This document shows positions 20,449 through 30,308 of a stretch of 64,000 nucleotides of DNA, in pieces. Origin of the DNA: DATLMR01 sp035634255 (GTDB taxonomy: Bacteria; Acidobacteriota; Blastocatellia; UBA7656); NCBI GenBank assembly GCA_035634255.1, contig DASQDI010000056.1, positions 9,339 through 73,338 on the forward strand, written 5' to 3'. The notes beneath the pieces were generated by a model. The model did not search any database and was not told the DNA's origin. It saw only the letters and a program-made list of their open reading frames with translations. Both the position numbers and the translations under genes were made by a program. Numbering within the stretch: the stretch's first letter is position 1; each line of letters starts with the position of its first letter.

Positions 20449-22881
20449 ATGGAAGTCCTGTTGAAAGACATACGCTATGGGCTGAGAATGCTCCTCAAGA
20501 AGCCCGGATTTACCGCCGTGGCGATCATCGCGCTCGCGCTCGGGATAGGCGCGAACACGGCCATCTTCAGCGTCGTCGACACGGTCCTGCTCCGGCCGCT
20601 CCCTTACGACACCCCGGACGAACTCGTCTGGATATGGGAGACCAACCTGCCGAGCGACATCAAAACGGAGCCGGCTTCGCCCCCGAATTACCTCGACTGG
20701 AAGAGTCAGAATCAGGTCTTCGAAGAGATGATGGCTTTCGCCACCACGAAGCCCATCCTCTCAAGCGGGGGCGAGCCCGAGCGCGTAACGGCGGGGGTCG
20801 TCACCGCGGGCTTCTTTTCGGTGCTGAGGGCGCAGCCTGCTCTGGGCCGCACGTTCGTCGCCGACGAAGAGAAGCAGGGGAATAACCGCGTCGTCGTCCT
20901 GGGCCACGGCCTGTGGCAGCGCCGCTTCGGCTCGGACCCGGAGATCATAGACAAGCCGATCATCCTCAACGGCAACCCTTACGTCGTGGTGGGGGTGATG
21001 CCGCCGGGCTTCCAGCACCCCAAGCCCAACGTCAGCCAGCCTCCCGAGATGTGGATGCCGCTCGTGCCAACCGCGTACGCGGCGCGCAGGGGCGATTTTC
21101 TGAACGTCATCGCGCGCACCAAGCCCGGAGTCACGGTCGAGCAGGCGCGCGCGGAGATGAACGTCATCGCGAGCGGGCTCGAACAACAGTACCCGGCCAC
21201 GAACGCGAACTGGGGCGTCACCGTCCTCCCTCTCCATGACATGTTCGTGGGAGACGTGAGGCTCATGATCTCCATACTCGCCGGGGCTGTGGGCTTCCTG
21301 CTGCTGATCGCCTGCGCCAACGTCGCCAACCTCCTGCTCACGCGGGCGGCTTCGCGGCAGAAGGAGGTCGCCATACGGGTGGCCATGGGGGCGAACAGGG
21401 CGAGGCTCGTCCGCCAGCTACTCACCGAGAGCCTGATGCTCGCGCTCGCGGGCGGGGCGCTCGGCTCCCTGCTCGCGCTCTGGGGGGTGGACGCCATGAA
21501 AGCTCTGAACCCCGGCAACATCCCGAGGCTTCAGGAGACCGGCATCGACTGGCGCGTGCTCTCGTTCACCTTCGCCGTCTCGGTACTGACGGGGATAATC
21601 TTCGGGCTGCTGCCCGCGCTTCAGGCGTCGAACCCCAACCTAACCTCGTCGCTCAAGGAAGGCGACAGGGGCTCGACGGAAGGCTTCCGGGGCCGCCGCA
21701 TGCGGAGCGCGCTCGTGGTGGCCGAAGTCGCGCTCTCGCTGGTCCTGCTCGTGGGCGCGGGCCTGATGATCCAGAGCTTCCTGAGGCTCCAGAAGGTCGA
21801 CCCCGGATTCAACGCCGGGCAGATGCTCACTCTGGAACTGTCGCTCCCCGCGCCGAAGTACAAAGGGACGCAGGAGGTGATAGCGTTTTACGACCGCCTC
21901 CTCGAAGCGGTCCCGCAGACTCCGGGGGTCGAGGAGACTGCCCTGATCGACCACCTCCCGATGACCGACAACGCCAACATGCTAGGCTTCTCCATCCAGG
22001 GCCGGCCCCAGGCGCCCGACGACCCGGTGATGGACGCGGAGACCTACACCGTGAGCCCGAGCTATTTCAAAGCGATGAACATCCAGCTCGTGAGCGGGAG
22101 GCTCTTCACGCAGTTCGACAAGTGGGGCGCTCAGGAGGAAGCCGTCGTCGTCAACGAGACCTTCGTGCGCCGATTCTTTCCGGGCGAAGACCCGCTCGGG
22201 AAGCGCGTCACCTTCGGAAACCCGGACGCGCCGGACGCCCAGTGGGCGAGCATCGTCGGGGTCGTTAAAGACATCAGGCACATGAAGCTCGACATCGCCC
22301 CGTACCCGCAGATGTACGTGACCTACGCGCAGGGCACCCCGAGGGCACTCGCCCTGATGGTCAGGACCTCGGGCGACCCCATGAGCTTCCTCCCGGCCGT
22401 CCGCAATCACATATGGTCTCTCGACAAGGAGCAGCCGATATACAACGTCCGCACGATGGAACAGCTGATGGCCGCCTCCATTGCGCGGCCGGGGTTCAAC
22501 ACCCTGCTCTTTTCGATCTTCGCGGGCGTGGCCCTCGTGCTCGCGGCGGTCGGCATCTACGGGGTCATCTCTTATTCGGTCACTCAGCGGACGCACGAGA
22601 TAGGCATAAGAATGGCTCTGGGGGCCAGACACGGGGACGTGCTGAAGATGGTCGTGAGGCAGGGCATGGTGATGGCTATGATAGGCGTCGCCATCGGCCT
22701 GCTGGCCGCGATAGCGTTGGCGAGATTCATCTCAAGCCTGCTCTTCAACGTGAGCGCGACCGACCCCCTGACCTACGTGGGCATCGCCCTGCTGTTCGCC
22801 GGGATAGCACTTCTGGCCTGCTACATCCCCGCGCGCAGGGCAACGAGAGTCGATCCGATGATCGCGCTCAGGTATGAATGA
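20449..22881 (+). CDS. ADOP-type ABC transporter permease (MacB/FtsX-like)
   Basis: The 810-residue protein opens with 'LLKDIRYGLRMLLKKPGFTAVAIIALALGIGANTAIFSVV', the hallmark of acidobacterial duplicated orphan permeases. It has a MacB periplasmic core (about 50-240), three FtsX helices (about 275-420), a second core and a second FtsX block ending in 'CYIPARRATRVDPMIALRYE'. As usual for ADOPs there is no adjacent ATPase gene. The substrate is unknown; MacB relatives couple ATP hydrolysis to periplasmic work on peptides, toxins or lipoproteins. A close paralogue follows. Confidence 0.92.
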   Translation: MEVLLKDIRYGLRMLLKKPGFTAVAIIALALGIGANTAIFSVVDTVLLRPLPYDTPDELVWIWETNLPSDIKTEPASPPNYLDWKSQNQVFEEMMAFATTKPILSSGGEPERVTAGVVTAGFFSVLRAQPALGRTFVADEEKQGNNRVVVLGHGLWQRRFGSDPEIIDKPIILNGNPYVVVGVMPPGFQHPKPNVSQPPEMWMPLVPTAYAARRGDFLNVIARTKPGVTVEQARAEMNVIASGLEQQYPATNANWGVTVLPLHDMFVGDVRLMISILAGAVGFLLLIACANVANLLLTRAASRQKEVAIRVAMGANRARLVRQLLTESLMLALAGGALGSLLALWGVDAMKALNPGNIPRLQETGIDWRVLSFTFAVSVLTGIIFGLLPALQASNPNLTSSLKEGDRGSTEGFRGRRMRSALVVAEVALSLVLLVGAGLMIQSFLRLQKVDPGFNAGQMLTLELSLPAPKYKGTQEVIAFYDRLLEAVPQTPGVEETALIDHLPMTDNANMLGFSIQGRPQAPDDPVMDAETYTVSPSYFKAMNIQLVSGRLFTQFDKWGAQEEAVVVNETFVRRFFPGEDPLGKRVTFGNPDAPDAQWASIVGVVKDIRHMKLDIAPYPQMYVTYAQGTPRALALMVRTSGDPMSFLPAVRNHIWSLDKEQPIYNVRTMEQLMAASIARPGFNTLLFSIFAGVALVLAAVGIYGVISYSVTQRTHEIGIRMALGARHGDVLKMVVRQGMVMAMIGVAIGLLAAIALARFISSLLFNVSATDPLTYVGIALLFAGIALLACYIPARRATRVDPMIALRYE

Positions 22882-22883
22882 TA

Positions 22884-23010
22884 AGCAGGGGTCAGGGGCC
22901 GGGGGTCAGGTAAGGAAGGGGATTTTTTAAAGAGGGTCTCTTATCATTAACGGGACTGATCGCTACTGTTCCCCGCCCTGACTCCTGGCCACTGACCGCC
23001 GGCCCCTGCT
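22884..23010. repeat. Dispersed GC-rich repeat, copy A
   Basis: The interval between the two ADOP genes begins AGCAGGGGTC and ends GGCCCCTGCT, a near-perfect terminal inverted repeat. Internal blocks (GAGGGT, ATTAACGGG, TTCCCCGCCC, CTGACTCCTGGCC) recur in the same order in copy B at about 27451-27629. It also carries GGGGTCAGG tandem motifs of the kind iterated in many GC-rich genomes. Confidence 0.7.
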
Positions 23011-23023
23011 AAAGAGGTACGCG

Positions 23024-25480
23024 ATGGGCAATCTGCTACAGGACATTCGCTACGGCTTTCGACTCCTGGTCAAAAGCCCCGGATTTGCCGCCGTGGCGAT
23101 TCTTTCGCTCGCGCTCGGCATCGGAGCCAACACCTCGATCTTCAGCGTCATCAACGCCACGCTCTGGCAGACGCTCCCTTACAAAGACCCGGACAGGCTG
23201 GTGAGGGTTTACCGCACCACTCCCGACCCTAAGTTTCCCATCTCGGCCTGGTCGTACCCGAAGTACGAGATGCTGCGCGACCGCAACGGCGTATTCGAAG
23301 AGGTCGCGGCCTTCAGCAATCAGGACTTCCCTCTGACCGGCACGGATGACCCCGAGCGCCTCGAGGTCGAGATAGTGTCGGCCAGCTACTTCCCTCTGCT
23401 CGGCGTGTCCCCGGCTCTGGGCCGGACCTTCGATTACGAGGAAGACAAGACTCCGGGGGCTAGCCCCGTGGCGGTCATAAGCCACTCGCTATGGCAGCGC
23501 AGATTCAACGCGGACCGGGGCGTGCTCGGGCAGCCCATAAGCCTTAATAAAGTGCCGTTCACGGTCATCGGGGTCCTGCCCGAAGGGTTCAAGGGACAGT
23601 CCGACGACGCGGAAGTGTGGGTGCCGATGATGATGGCCCCGTCGCTCACCTTCCCGCGCAGGCTCGCGACGGCGGGCGCCCACTGGCACGAAGTGATCGC
23701 GCGCATCAGGCCCGGCGTCTCGGATTCCGAGGCCCTGGCGGCGATGGGAGTGGTCGGGAACGACATTCAGGAAACCATCTCCAAGCGGTTCTCGCCCGAC
23801 CCGGAGATGCTCACGCTGGTCCACCTCAAAGAGGCCCGCATCGATCCCGTGATGCGCAAGTCTTTCCTCATACTCTTCGCGGCCATAGGGTTCGTGCTCC
23901 TGATCGCGTGCGTCAACATCGCGAACCTCCTGATGGCGAGGTCTACCGCGCGGCAGAAAGAGATGGCCATCCGCCTGGCAATCGGCGCTAGCCGGGCGCG
24001 GCTCGTCCGGCAGTTGCTCACGGAGAGCGTGGTGCTCGCCCTGATGGGCGGGCTGCTCGGGCTGCTCGTGACCCTCTGGGGCATAGAAGTCCTCACGGCC
24101 TTCAAGCCCGAAGGGTTGATCACGTGGCAGAAGCTCGACTTCGAAAGCGCCGGGATCGACGGGCAGGTGCTCGCCTTCAGCCTCTCCCTGTCTCTCTTCA
24201 CCGGGCTCCTGTTCGGGCTGATGCCCGCGTTGCAGGCTTCCCGCTCTGAGATCAACGAGTCCCTGAAAGAAGGGGCCGGCGGCGCGGCCCTGAAACCGCG
24301 CGGGCTAAGGCGGCTCAACGCGCGCAACGTTCTGGTCGTGGCGGAGATCGCCATCGCCCTGGTCCTCCTGATCAGCGCGGGGCTGATGCTCAAGAGCTTC
24401 TCGCGCCTTCAGGCGATCAGGACCGGCTTCGACCCGAGTAACACTCTGACGCTCAAGGCCGACCTCCCCAAATATAAGCCCGAAGCCGCGGCGGCTTTTT
24501 ACGAGCAACTGCTCGCGCGCATCAACACCCTGCCGGGCGTGCAATCGGCCACCGTGGCCACTTCCACGCCCCTGTCGGGGAATTCGAGCGGGACTATCAT
24601 GACCATCGAAGGGCGGCCCCCGCTCGACGAGCCGGGGGTCGGCCTTCACAGCGTCGCGCCCGATCACTTCAGGACGCTCGGCGTCCCTCTGCTGCGCGGC
24701 AGGGCGTTCACCGAGCAGGACCGGGCCGGGGCCCGGCGCGTCTCGATCATCAGCGAGACGGCCGCGAGCCGCTTCTTCCCCGGCGAAGACCCGATTGGGA
24801 AGCGGATAAAGCTCGCCGTCGGGTGGCAGCCGGAAGACGACATGGCGGAGATCGTCGGCATAGTCGGGGACGTGAAGTACGGCAAGGTCGAAGAAGAGCC
24901 GAAGCCCGATGTCTACCTCTCTTACTTGCAGCCGACGGAGAACACAGCCTTCGTCATCGTGCGCACGAAGGCCGAGCCGTCCTCGATAGTCGGGGCCGTG
25001 CGCAAAGAGGTCCTCGCGCTCGATAAGAACGTCCCGCTCTACGACATCAGACCCATGGAAGACCGCATAGCGGCGGCGACATCCCGCACCAGATTCACCG
25101 CGCTGATCCTGGGCATATTCGCGGGGCTCGCGCTGGTGCTCGCGGCCATCGGGATTTACGGGGTGATGTATTACGTCGTCTCAAGCCGCATCCATGAGAT
25201 CGGCATACGCATGGCGCTCGGGGCTAAGCAGAGTGACGTTTTGAAACTGCTGATGAGCGACGCCGTGCTGCTGACCGTCGCGGGGCTCGCGCTGGGGCTC
25301 GCGGCGGCTTACGCGATCACGCGCCTGCTGGCGAGCCAGCTTTACGAGGTGAGCTCGACCGACGCTTCGACCTTCGCGCTGATCTCGTCGCTGCTCGCGG
25401 CCGTGGCCCTCGTCGCCTGCTACATCCCCATACGCAAGGCGATGAACGTGGACCCTGTGGTCGCGCTCAGGTACGAGTAG
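23024..25480 (+). CDS. ADOP-type ABC transporter permease, paralogue 2
   Basis: The 818-residue protein is homologous along its length to the preceding permease ('LLQDIRYGFRLLVKSPGFAAVAILSLALGIGANTSIFSVI' at the start, 'CYIPIRKAMNVDPVVALRYE' at the end), with the same double MacB-core/FtsX layout. The pair probably arose by tandem duplication. They may share a transcript, though 142 nt with a repeat element lie between them. The 3' end overlaps the convergent gene on the minus strand by 14 nt. Confidence 0.92.
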   Translation: MGNLLQDIRYGFRLLVKSPGFAAVAILSLALGIGANTSIFSVINATLWQTLPYKDPDRLVRVYRTTPDPKFPISAWSYPKYEMLRDRNGVFEEVAAFSNQDFPLTGTDDPERLEVEIVSASYFPLLGVSPALGRTFDYEEDKTPGASPVAVISHSLWQRRFNADRGVLGQPISLNKVPFTVIGVLPEGFKGQSDDAEVWVPMMMAPSLTFPRRLATAGAHWHEVIARIRPGVSDSEALAAMGVVGNDIQETISKRFSPDPEMLTLVHLKEARIDPVMRKSFLILFAAIGFVLLIACVNIANLLMARSTARQKEMAIRLAIGASRARLVRQLLTESVVLALMGGLLGLLVTLWGIEVLTAFKPEGLITWQKLDFESAGIDGQVLAFSLSLSLFTGLLFGLMPALQASRSEINESLKEGAGGAALKPRGLRRLNARNVLVVAEIAIALVLLISAGLMLKSFSRLQAIRTGFDPSNTLTLKADLPKYKPEAAAAFYEQLLARINTLPGVQSATVATSTPLSGNSSGTIMTIEGRPPLDEPGVGLHSVAPDHFRTLGVPLLRGRAFTEQDRAGARRVSIISETAASRFFPGEDPIGKRIKLAVGWQPEDDMAEIVGIVGDVKYGKVEEEPKPDVYLSYLQPTENTAFVIVRTKAEPSSIVGAVRKEVLALDKNVPLYDIRPMEDRIAAATSRTRFTALILGIFAGLALVLAAIGIYGVMYYVVSSRIHEIGIRMALGAKQSDVLKLLMSDAVLLTVAGLALGLAAAYAITRLLASQLYEVSSTDASTFALISSLLAAVALVACYIPIRKAMNVDPVVALRYE

Positions 25481-26669
25481 GGACCGCCACGTCCACTACG
25501 ATTGGGTCGTGGTCGGAGAGCGGGGAGCCCTCGTGAGTCAGCCCAGCGAAGGTCTGCGGGTCGACGCTCGACACGCCCGTCTCCGGGTCGGTCGCCTCGC
25601 CCGCCCTGAGAGCCCTGAGCCCGCGCGCGGCAATCCAGTCGAGCCGGAATTCGAGCGGGATGCCGTTCGGACCGACCCGGCCCATCACCCACCTCTTGAT
25701 CGGCCCCGGCAGGCGCTTCGCGTCGTCGAGTCGCGACACTACCGTGCGGCTGGTCGCCTTCCGGTCGTTGAAGGGTCGCAGGTCGTAGCCGAACTCCGCG
25801 AACAGGGACAGGGCGGGTTCGCCCCTCTCCGGCTCAAGCAGCCTGCGGGAGAGCTTCTCGTGATCGCCCCCTAAAATCCTCACGGCGTTCTTCATCGTGC
25901 GCCAGCGCCCGCCGCGCGCGAAGGTGTGCGTGTTGAGGTCGCCCCCGAAGATCACGGGGGCAGGCTCGCGGGGGCGCGCCTTCAGGCTCGACTCTATGGC
26001 TTCGAGAAACCCGCGCATCTGTCTCGCGCGACACCGGGGGGTGTTGACCACGTCGAGGTGGGCGGTCGCGGCGGTGAGCGTGACGGGCCCGAGCTCGACA
26101 TCGACCATGATGCCCACGCGCCCGCCGAGCCGCTTCTCCGCGCTCTCGTAATTATTCTCGCAGCGCGGCAGGCGGGCGAGCCGGGCGTCAGAGAACGGGT
26201 GCCGCGTCAGAATGGCGTTCCCGTGGAGCGCCGAGGTGTTCTCCCCCGGCAGGTCCAGCTCCGCGCCCACGCCCTTGGTGAATTCGAGGTATTCGGCCGC
26301 ATAGATCGCGTGCGCGTTCAGCCCCCTGCTCAGGGCGAGCGCGACGTTCAGGTTGTTCGACCGGACCATCCCCTCGTCCAACTCGTTCAGGATGAGCAGG
26401 TCGGAGAACCGGAGCACCGGGTGCGAGTTCAGGACCCTGACTATCCCATCGAATCGGGTGCCCCGCTCGATGTTCCACTCGACGACCCGCAGGAAAGACG
26501 AGAGCCTGGGGCGCGCCCCGTCAGCCCGGTACAACTTCGGTTGGTTGAAGAGGCGGTCGAGCTCCGGGGCATGCCTGCCGAATGCGGCCGAGTCCCGTAG
26601 CTCTTTGAAGGTGCTGAAGCCGCCGAGGTCGGCTATCAGGTGTTGGTTGCCCCCTGTGGTGTCGCTCAA
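25467..26669 (-). CDS. Endonuclease/exonuclease/phosphatase-fold protein
   Basis: The 400-residue protein shows the EEP (DNase I-like) motif series: 'VVEWNIERG' (metal-site Asn), 'LILNELDEG' (Glu), 'AATAHLDV' (His), 'FGGDLNTH' (Asp/Asn) and 'PLSDHDPIVVDV' (Asp-His). All catalytic residues appear present. The substrate could be nucleic acid, inositol phosphate or sphingomyelin-like lipid; no signal peptide is seen. Its last 14 nt overlap the end of the convergent ADOP gene. Confidence 0.85.
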   Translation of the reverse strand: MSDTTGGNQHLIADLGGFSTFKELRDSAAFGRHAPELDRLFNQPKLYRADGARPRLSSFLRVVEWNIERGTRFDGIVRVLNSHPVLRFSDLLILNELDEGMVRSNNLNVALALSRGLNAHAIYAAEYLEFTKGVGAELDLPGENTSALHGNAILTRHPFSDARLARLPRCENNYESAEKRLGGRVGIMVDVELGPVTLTAATAHLDVVNTPRCRARQMRGFLEAIESSLKARPREPAPVIFGGDLNTHTFARGGRWRTMKNAVRILGGDHEKLSRRLLEPERGEPALSLFAEFGYDLRPFNDRKATSRTVVSRLDDAKRLPGPIKRWVMGRVGPNGIPLEFRLDWIAARGLRALRAGEATDPETGVSSVDPQTFAGLTHEGSPLSDHDPIVVDVAVPTRT

Positions 26670-26841
26670 TGCTTATCTCGCTTTCAGTTTTCGGTCCGAC
26701 CCGAAGATAATAATTGATAAATATGAATTCGCCTAAGAGCAACCCCGAGGGCCGGAGCGCGCTCTAAGGTTGCGCGCGTTGCCATCGTTTTTGATAATCT
26801 CTCAATCGATACGTGTCCGTCTGTTTCCGAGGAAGACTCAA

Positions 26842-27537
26842 ATGGCTGATGAGACAACCGCACCCGTCTGGAGACGCGCTTTCAAGGAGCGCGAGTTCCT
26901 CGCCTTCAGCGTCCTCATGTTCGTGGGGAAATCTTTCCTGCTCGTAAGGCTGCCTTACAGGGACGTGGACGTTAACGCGCTCTACACGTCCCTGATGCTC
27001 CTCGCCTTCTACCTCTACTTCCGCTTCCGCTACAAAGTGAAGCCCCCGCTTGTGATCGTCTTCTTTCTTGGGGCGGCGGTGGCGGTGGACGTGATGGGGA
27101 ATTTCTTTCAACTCTACGGGAGGGAGTTCGGCCCGGTTGAGTATGACGAGTTCTCGCATTTTCTGGGCTCGGGCTTATCGCTCCCGCCGGCGATGTGGCT
27201 GCTCAGAGCGACGACGAGGAGGTTCGGGGTCAGCCTGCCCCTCGACCTTCTGGCCTTCCTTTCGGTCACCATCACGTTCAGCTTCTGCTCATACTATGAA
27301 ATCCTCGAACTGTGGGACGAGGTCTACTTCGGGGGCAAGCGCCTGTGGACCCCGACCGACAGCGCGAACGACTTGCAGTGTGACCTCGCGGGAATAATCG
27401 CCGCGGCCTTCATTTCGGTCGCGGTCTTCAAGCTGCTCGACAGGCGCGGGGCAGTGGCCGGTGGCCGGGGGGCAGGGGCCAGGGATGCTAACCGTGATTT
27501 TGACTTACTCGAAAGCGATTCCGTGAAGAGGGTTTGA
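26842..27537 (+). CDS. YjdF/DUF2238-like polytopic membrane protein
   Basis: Start at the ATG at 26842, after GAGGAAG; upstream in-frame codons lack a ribosome-binding site. The roughly 231-residue protein has about five to six hydrophobic helices and the conserved acidic motif region 'EYDEFSHFLGSG' and 'LWDEVYFGGKRLWTPTDSANDLQCDLAG', as in DUF2238. Function is unknown. The last 25 or so residues (Gly/Ala/Arg-rich, then 'DFDLLESDSVKRV') are encoded by repeat copy B and look like an added tail. Confidence 0.75.
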   Translation: MADETTAPVWRRAFKEREFLAFSVLMFVGKSFLLVRLPYRDVDVNALYTSLMLLAFYLYFRFRYKVKPPLVIVFFLGAAVAVDVMGNFFQLYGREFGPVEYDEFSHFLGSGLSLPPAMWLLRATTRRFGVSLPLDLLAFLSVTITFSFCSYYEILELWDEVYFGGKRLWTPTDSANDLQCDLAGIIAAAFISVAVFKLLDRRGAVAGGRGAGARDANRDFDLLESDSVKRV

Positions 27538-27629
27538 AATGATTAACGGGGCCGGGGCTGCGATTCCCCGCCCCGGCTCCGCGCCGCGCATCATGCGCCC
27601 TAACTGAATCCTGACTCCTGGCCCCTGCT
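27451..27629. repeat. Dispersed GC-rich repeat, copy B
   Basis: Begins with GGCAGGGGCC-like motifs (27451-27483) and ends GGCCCCTGCT (27620-27629). It shares ordered blocks with copy A (GAGGGT, ATTAACGGG, ATTCCCCGCCC, CTGACTCCTGGCC). It forms the 3' end of the DUF2238-like gene and touches the uvrC stop codon (27629-27631). An extra segment of about 30 nt is present relative to copy A. Confidence 0.65.
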
Positions 27630-29461
27630 TATTCTTCCTCGCTCGGCTCCGCCTGAATCTTCTGCAAATCGGAGAAGTGATCGACGATGCGCCGGGCCTG
27701 CCGCTCGCCCACGAACGGCTTCAGCTCGGCGAAGCTCGCCTCCGAGACGCGCTTGAGGCTCCCGAAATTTCTGAGCAGGCGCGCCTTCAGCTTCTCGCCC
27801 ACCCCCGGTATGGAAGTCAGCTCGGACTGGAAATCGCGCATGGCCCGCCGCTTCCTGTGGTAAGTTACGGCGAAGCGGTGCGTCTCGTCGCGGATCATCT
27901 GAATGAGCAGAAGCACGGGTGAGCTGCGGTCGAGGCGGATCGGCTCGTCCTGCCCCTTGACGAAGAGCAGCTCCTCGCGCTTGGCGATTGACGCGGTCGG
28001 GAGGGCCTCCAGCCCCAACTCGTGAAGGGCGCGGGCGGCGGCGGCGAGCTGGCCCTTGCCCCCGTCGATCAGCACGAGGTTCGGCAGGGGCCTGTCTTCC
28101 CGCAGGAGGCGCGAGTAACGCCGCCCGACCACTTCGTACATCGACTGAAAGTCGTTCGCCTGCCCTTCGACCGACCTCACCTTGAACTTGCGGTAATCGG
28201 ACTTCTTCATCACCCCGCCCTCGCACACGACCATCGACGCGACGTTCTCGTCCCCCTGAATGTTCGATATGTCGAAGGACTCGATCCGCTCGGGTATCTC
28301 GGGGAGCCCGAGCGCCTCCTGAAGGTCCTGAAGGACTTTCGACATGTCGGGGCGCTGGACGCGAAACCTCTGATCGAAGTTCAGCCGAGCGTTCTTTTCC
28401 ACGAGGTCTATCAGGTCGCGCTTGACGCCGCGCAGGGGGGAGACGATGTGGACGCGCCTGCCCCGCAGGGTCGAGAGGTACTCTTCGAGCAGCTCGCGGT
28501 CCTCGAAATCCACGGGCACGTGGACCTCTCCGGGGGCGTAGTCGCCCGCCGTGTAGTACTGCTTGAGCGCCTGCCCGACGAAGGCTCCGGGGTCGAAGGG
28601 GTCCGAGATGTCTTCCCAGAAGAACTCGCGTTTGCCGACGACCTTCCCCTCGCGCATGGTGAAGAGGGAGAGGGCCAGTTGGTGCCCCTCGCGGTAATAC
28701 CCGAAGATGTCTATGTCTTCGTCCGAGACGGTCAGCATCTTCTGCTGCTCTCCCAGCCTTTGGATAGTCTTCAACTGGTCCCGGTAGCGGGCCGCGGCCT
28801 CGAAGCGGAGCTCGTCGGAAGCCCTCTGCATGCGCTCCTGCAAAGCCTCGGACAGGTCGGCCGTCTTCCCCTGAAGGAGGAGCTCGACGTCGCGCACGGC
28901 CTCGTCGTAATGCCCTATCGTGCAGAGCTCTTTGACGCACGGGCCGAGGCACCGCTTGATGTGGTATTCGAGGCAGGGGCGGTCGGCCCTGCCGTCGATC
29001 TCCATGGTGCAGGTGCGGAGCTGGAAGTTCCGGTTGATCAGGTCGAGCGTGTGCCACGCGAGCGAAGGGGGGAGGTATGGCCCGTAATACCGCGAGCCGT
29101 CCTTGACGATCTTGCGGGCGATGATGGCGCGGGGCGCGGGCTCGTTGGTGATCTTGATGTGCGGGTACTGCTTGTCGTCTTTCAGCAGGACGTTGAAAGG
29201 CGGCTTGTGCTTCTTGATGAGGTTGCATTCGAGGGCGAGGGCTTCGATCTCGTTGTCGGTGACGAAGAGGTCGAGGTCGGCTATGCGCGACACGAGCTCG
29301 TTGGTCTTCGCGTCATGCGAGCGGTAAGACTGGAAGTACTGCCGCACGCGGTTTCGCAGGTTCTTCGCCTTGCCGACGTAGAGTATCTTGTTGCTCTCGT
29401 CGCGATAGATGTAGCAGCCCGGCTCCGTCGGCAGGTTCGCGAGTTTTTCGGAAAGGGTCAT
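27629..29461 (-). CDS. uvrC: Excinuclease ABC subunit C
   Basis: Start chosen at the ATG at 29461 (MTLSEKLANLP), the usual UvrC N-terminus; an in-frame upstream ATG at 29503 would add 14 residues. The roughly 610-residue protein has the GIY-YIG nuclease domain ('PGCYIYRDESNKILYVGKAKNL'), the UVR domain (about 200-235), the RNase H-like C-terminal nuclease ('ESFDISNIQGD', 'LVLIDGGKGQL') and a helix-hairpin-helix tail ('LTSIPGVGEKLKARLLRNFGS'). It makes both incisions in nucleotide excision repair. Its stop codon lies on the edge of repeat copy B. Confidence 0.97.
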   Translation of the reverse strand: MTLSEKLANLPTEPGCYIYRDESNKILYVGKAKNLRNRVRQYFQSYRSHDAKTNELVSRIADLDLFVTDNEIEALALECNLIKKHKPPFNVLLKDDKQYPHIKITNEPAPRAIIARKIVKDGSRYYGPYLPPSLAWHTLDLINRNFQLRTCTMEIDGRADRPCLEYHIKRCLGPCVKELCTIGHYDEAVRDVELLLQGKTADLSEALQERMQRASDELRFEAAARYRDQLKTIQRLGEQQKMLTVSDEDIDIFGYYREGHQLALSLFTMREGKVVGKREFFWEDISDPFDPGAFVGQALKQYYTAGDYAPGEVHVPVDFEDRELLEEYLSTLRGRRVHIVSPLRGVKRDLIDLVEKNARLNFDQRFRVQRPDMSKVLQDLQEALGLPEIPERIESFDISNIQGDENVASMVVCEGGVMKKSDYRKFKVRSVEGQANDFQSMYEVVGRRYSRLLREDRPLPNLVLIDGGKGQLAAAARALHELGLEALPTASIAKREELLFVKGQDEPIRLDRSSPVLLLIQMIRDETHRFAVTYHRKRRAMRDFQSELTSIPGVGEKLKARLLRNFGSLKRVSEASFAELKPFVGERQARRIVDHFSDLQKIQAEPSEEE

Positions 29462-29546
29462 AAGGGTGAAACCTGGGAAGGCCGAGGGGGCGGGCCGGGT
29501 CATAAGCGACGCCGTGGGCGACCCTCCGCCCGCCCCCTCGCGCAGC

Positions 29547-30308
29547 TTACTTCGCCGCCATGCGGTACTTGCCTTCTTCGAAGCGGAACCGGAAGTTGCC
29601 CTCGAACCGCCTTATCCCGGAGACCCCGCCGCCCGAGGCGAGCGTCGGCAGCCTCAGGGCATTCTCGAACTGCGAGTAATCTATGGTAGCGTAGAACGAG
29701 CGCAGCTTGCTGGCTTCCTTGTCGAGCGTATCCAGGTTGTGGAGCCCTTCGACCTTGATCGTCAGCACCTCGCCGCTGGTCGGGTCGAGCATAACGACCC
29801 CCGACGCGAGCGCCTGGTCCACGACTCCCGGCCTGGGCACGAACCTGAACCACTTCTCATTCTTGCGCTGCGCCACCACTTCCTGAAAGTCGTAGTACCG
29901 AATCCTCTCAGGCAGGAGGGGGAAAAAGACCAGGTCCCAGACGGCCCCGAAGGATAGGAGCGTCCGCTCGTCTTCCTTCACGTTGCTCTTCGGGTTGCCC
30001 CTCTTATCCGTATCGGCCATGACGCTCACTATGACCGGGGTGTTCCCGGTCTTGTCGGGGCTGCCGGAGGGCTCGACTCTCACGGTAGTCTCGCGCCGCT
30101 CTTCGAGCTTCTCCGATCCGTCCTTCATCTTGAAGCGGTCGATGCTGATCTTCTGCTGGTAGATGCATCGGTCACGCATGGAAAGTGAGCGGTCCTGATT
30201 GGTCGCGGCTTTGCAGATCAGAGGGGGCGCGGTGCAATCCTGCGCCTGCGCGCTCTGGGTCAAGGCCGCCGCTAGGATGAGTGATATGGCAAAAACACGT
30301 CTTATCAA
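29547..30308 (-). CDS. Secreted hypothetical protein
   Basis: The 253-residue protein starts at a TTG, supported by AGGAG eight nt upstream. It has a signal peptide (IRRVFAISLILAAALTQSAQAQ) and Cys pairs near the mature N-terminus. The rest is beta-rich with conserved-looking pieces 'LLSFGAVWDLVFFPLLPERIRYYDFQEV' and 'LDPTSGEVLTIKVEGLHNL'. I do not recognise the family; the overall look is of a LolA-like or single-domain beta protein of the periplasm. Confidence 0.65.
   Translation of the reverse strand: MIRRVFAISLILAAALTQSAQAQDCTAPPLICKAATNQDRSLSMRDRCIYQQKISIDRFKMKDGSEKLEERRETTVRVEPSGSPDKTGNTPVIVSVMADTDKRGNPKSNVKEDERTLLSFGAVWDLVFFPLLPERIRYYDFQEVVAQRKNEKWFRFVPRPGVVDQALASGVVMLDPTSGEVLTIKVEGLHNLDTLDKEASKLRSFYATIDYSQFENALRLPTLASGGGVSGIRRFEGNFRFRFEEGKYRMAAK

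Noticed and set aside
28022..29689. 555-codon open frame antisense to uvrC
   Set aside because: High-GC antisense shadow of a clearly functional gene; composition is that of a complement frame and no family is recognisable.
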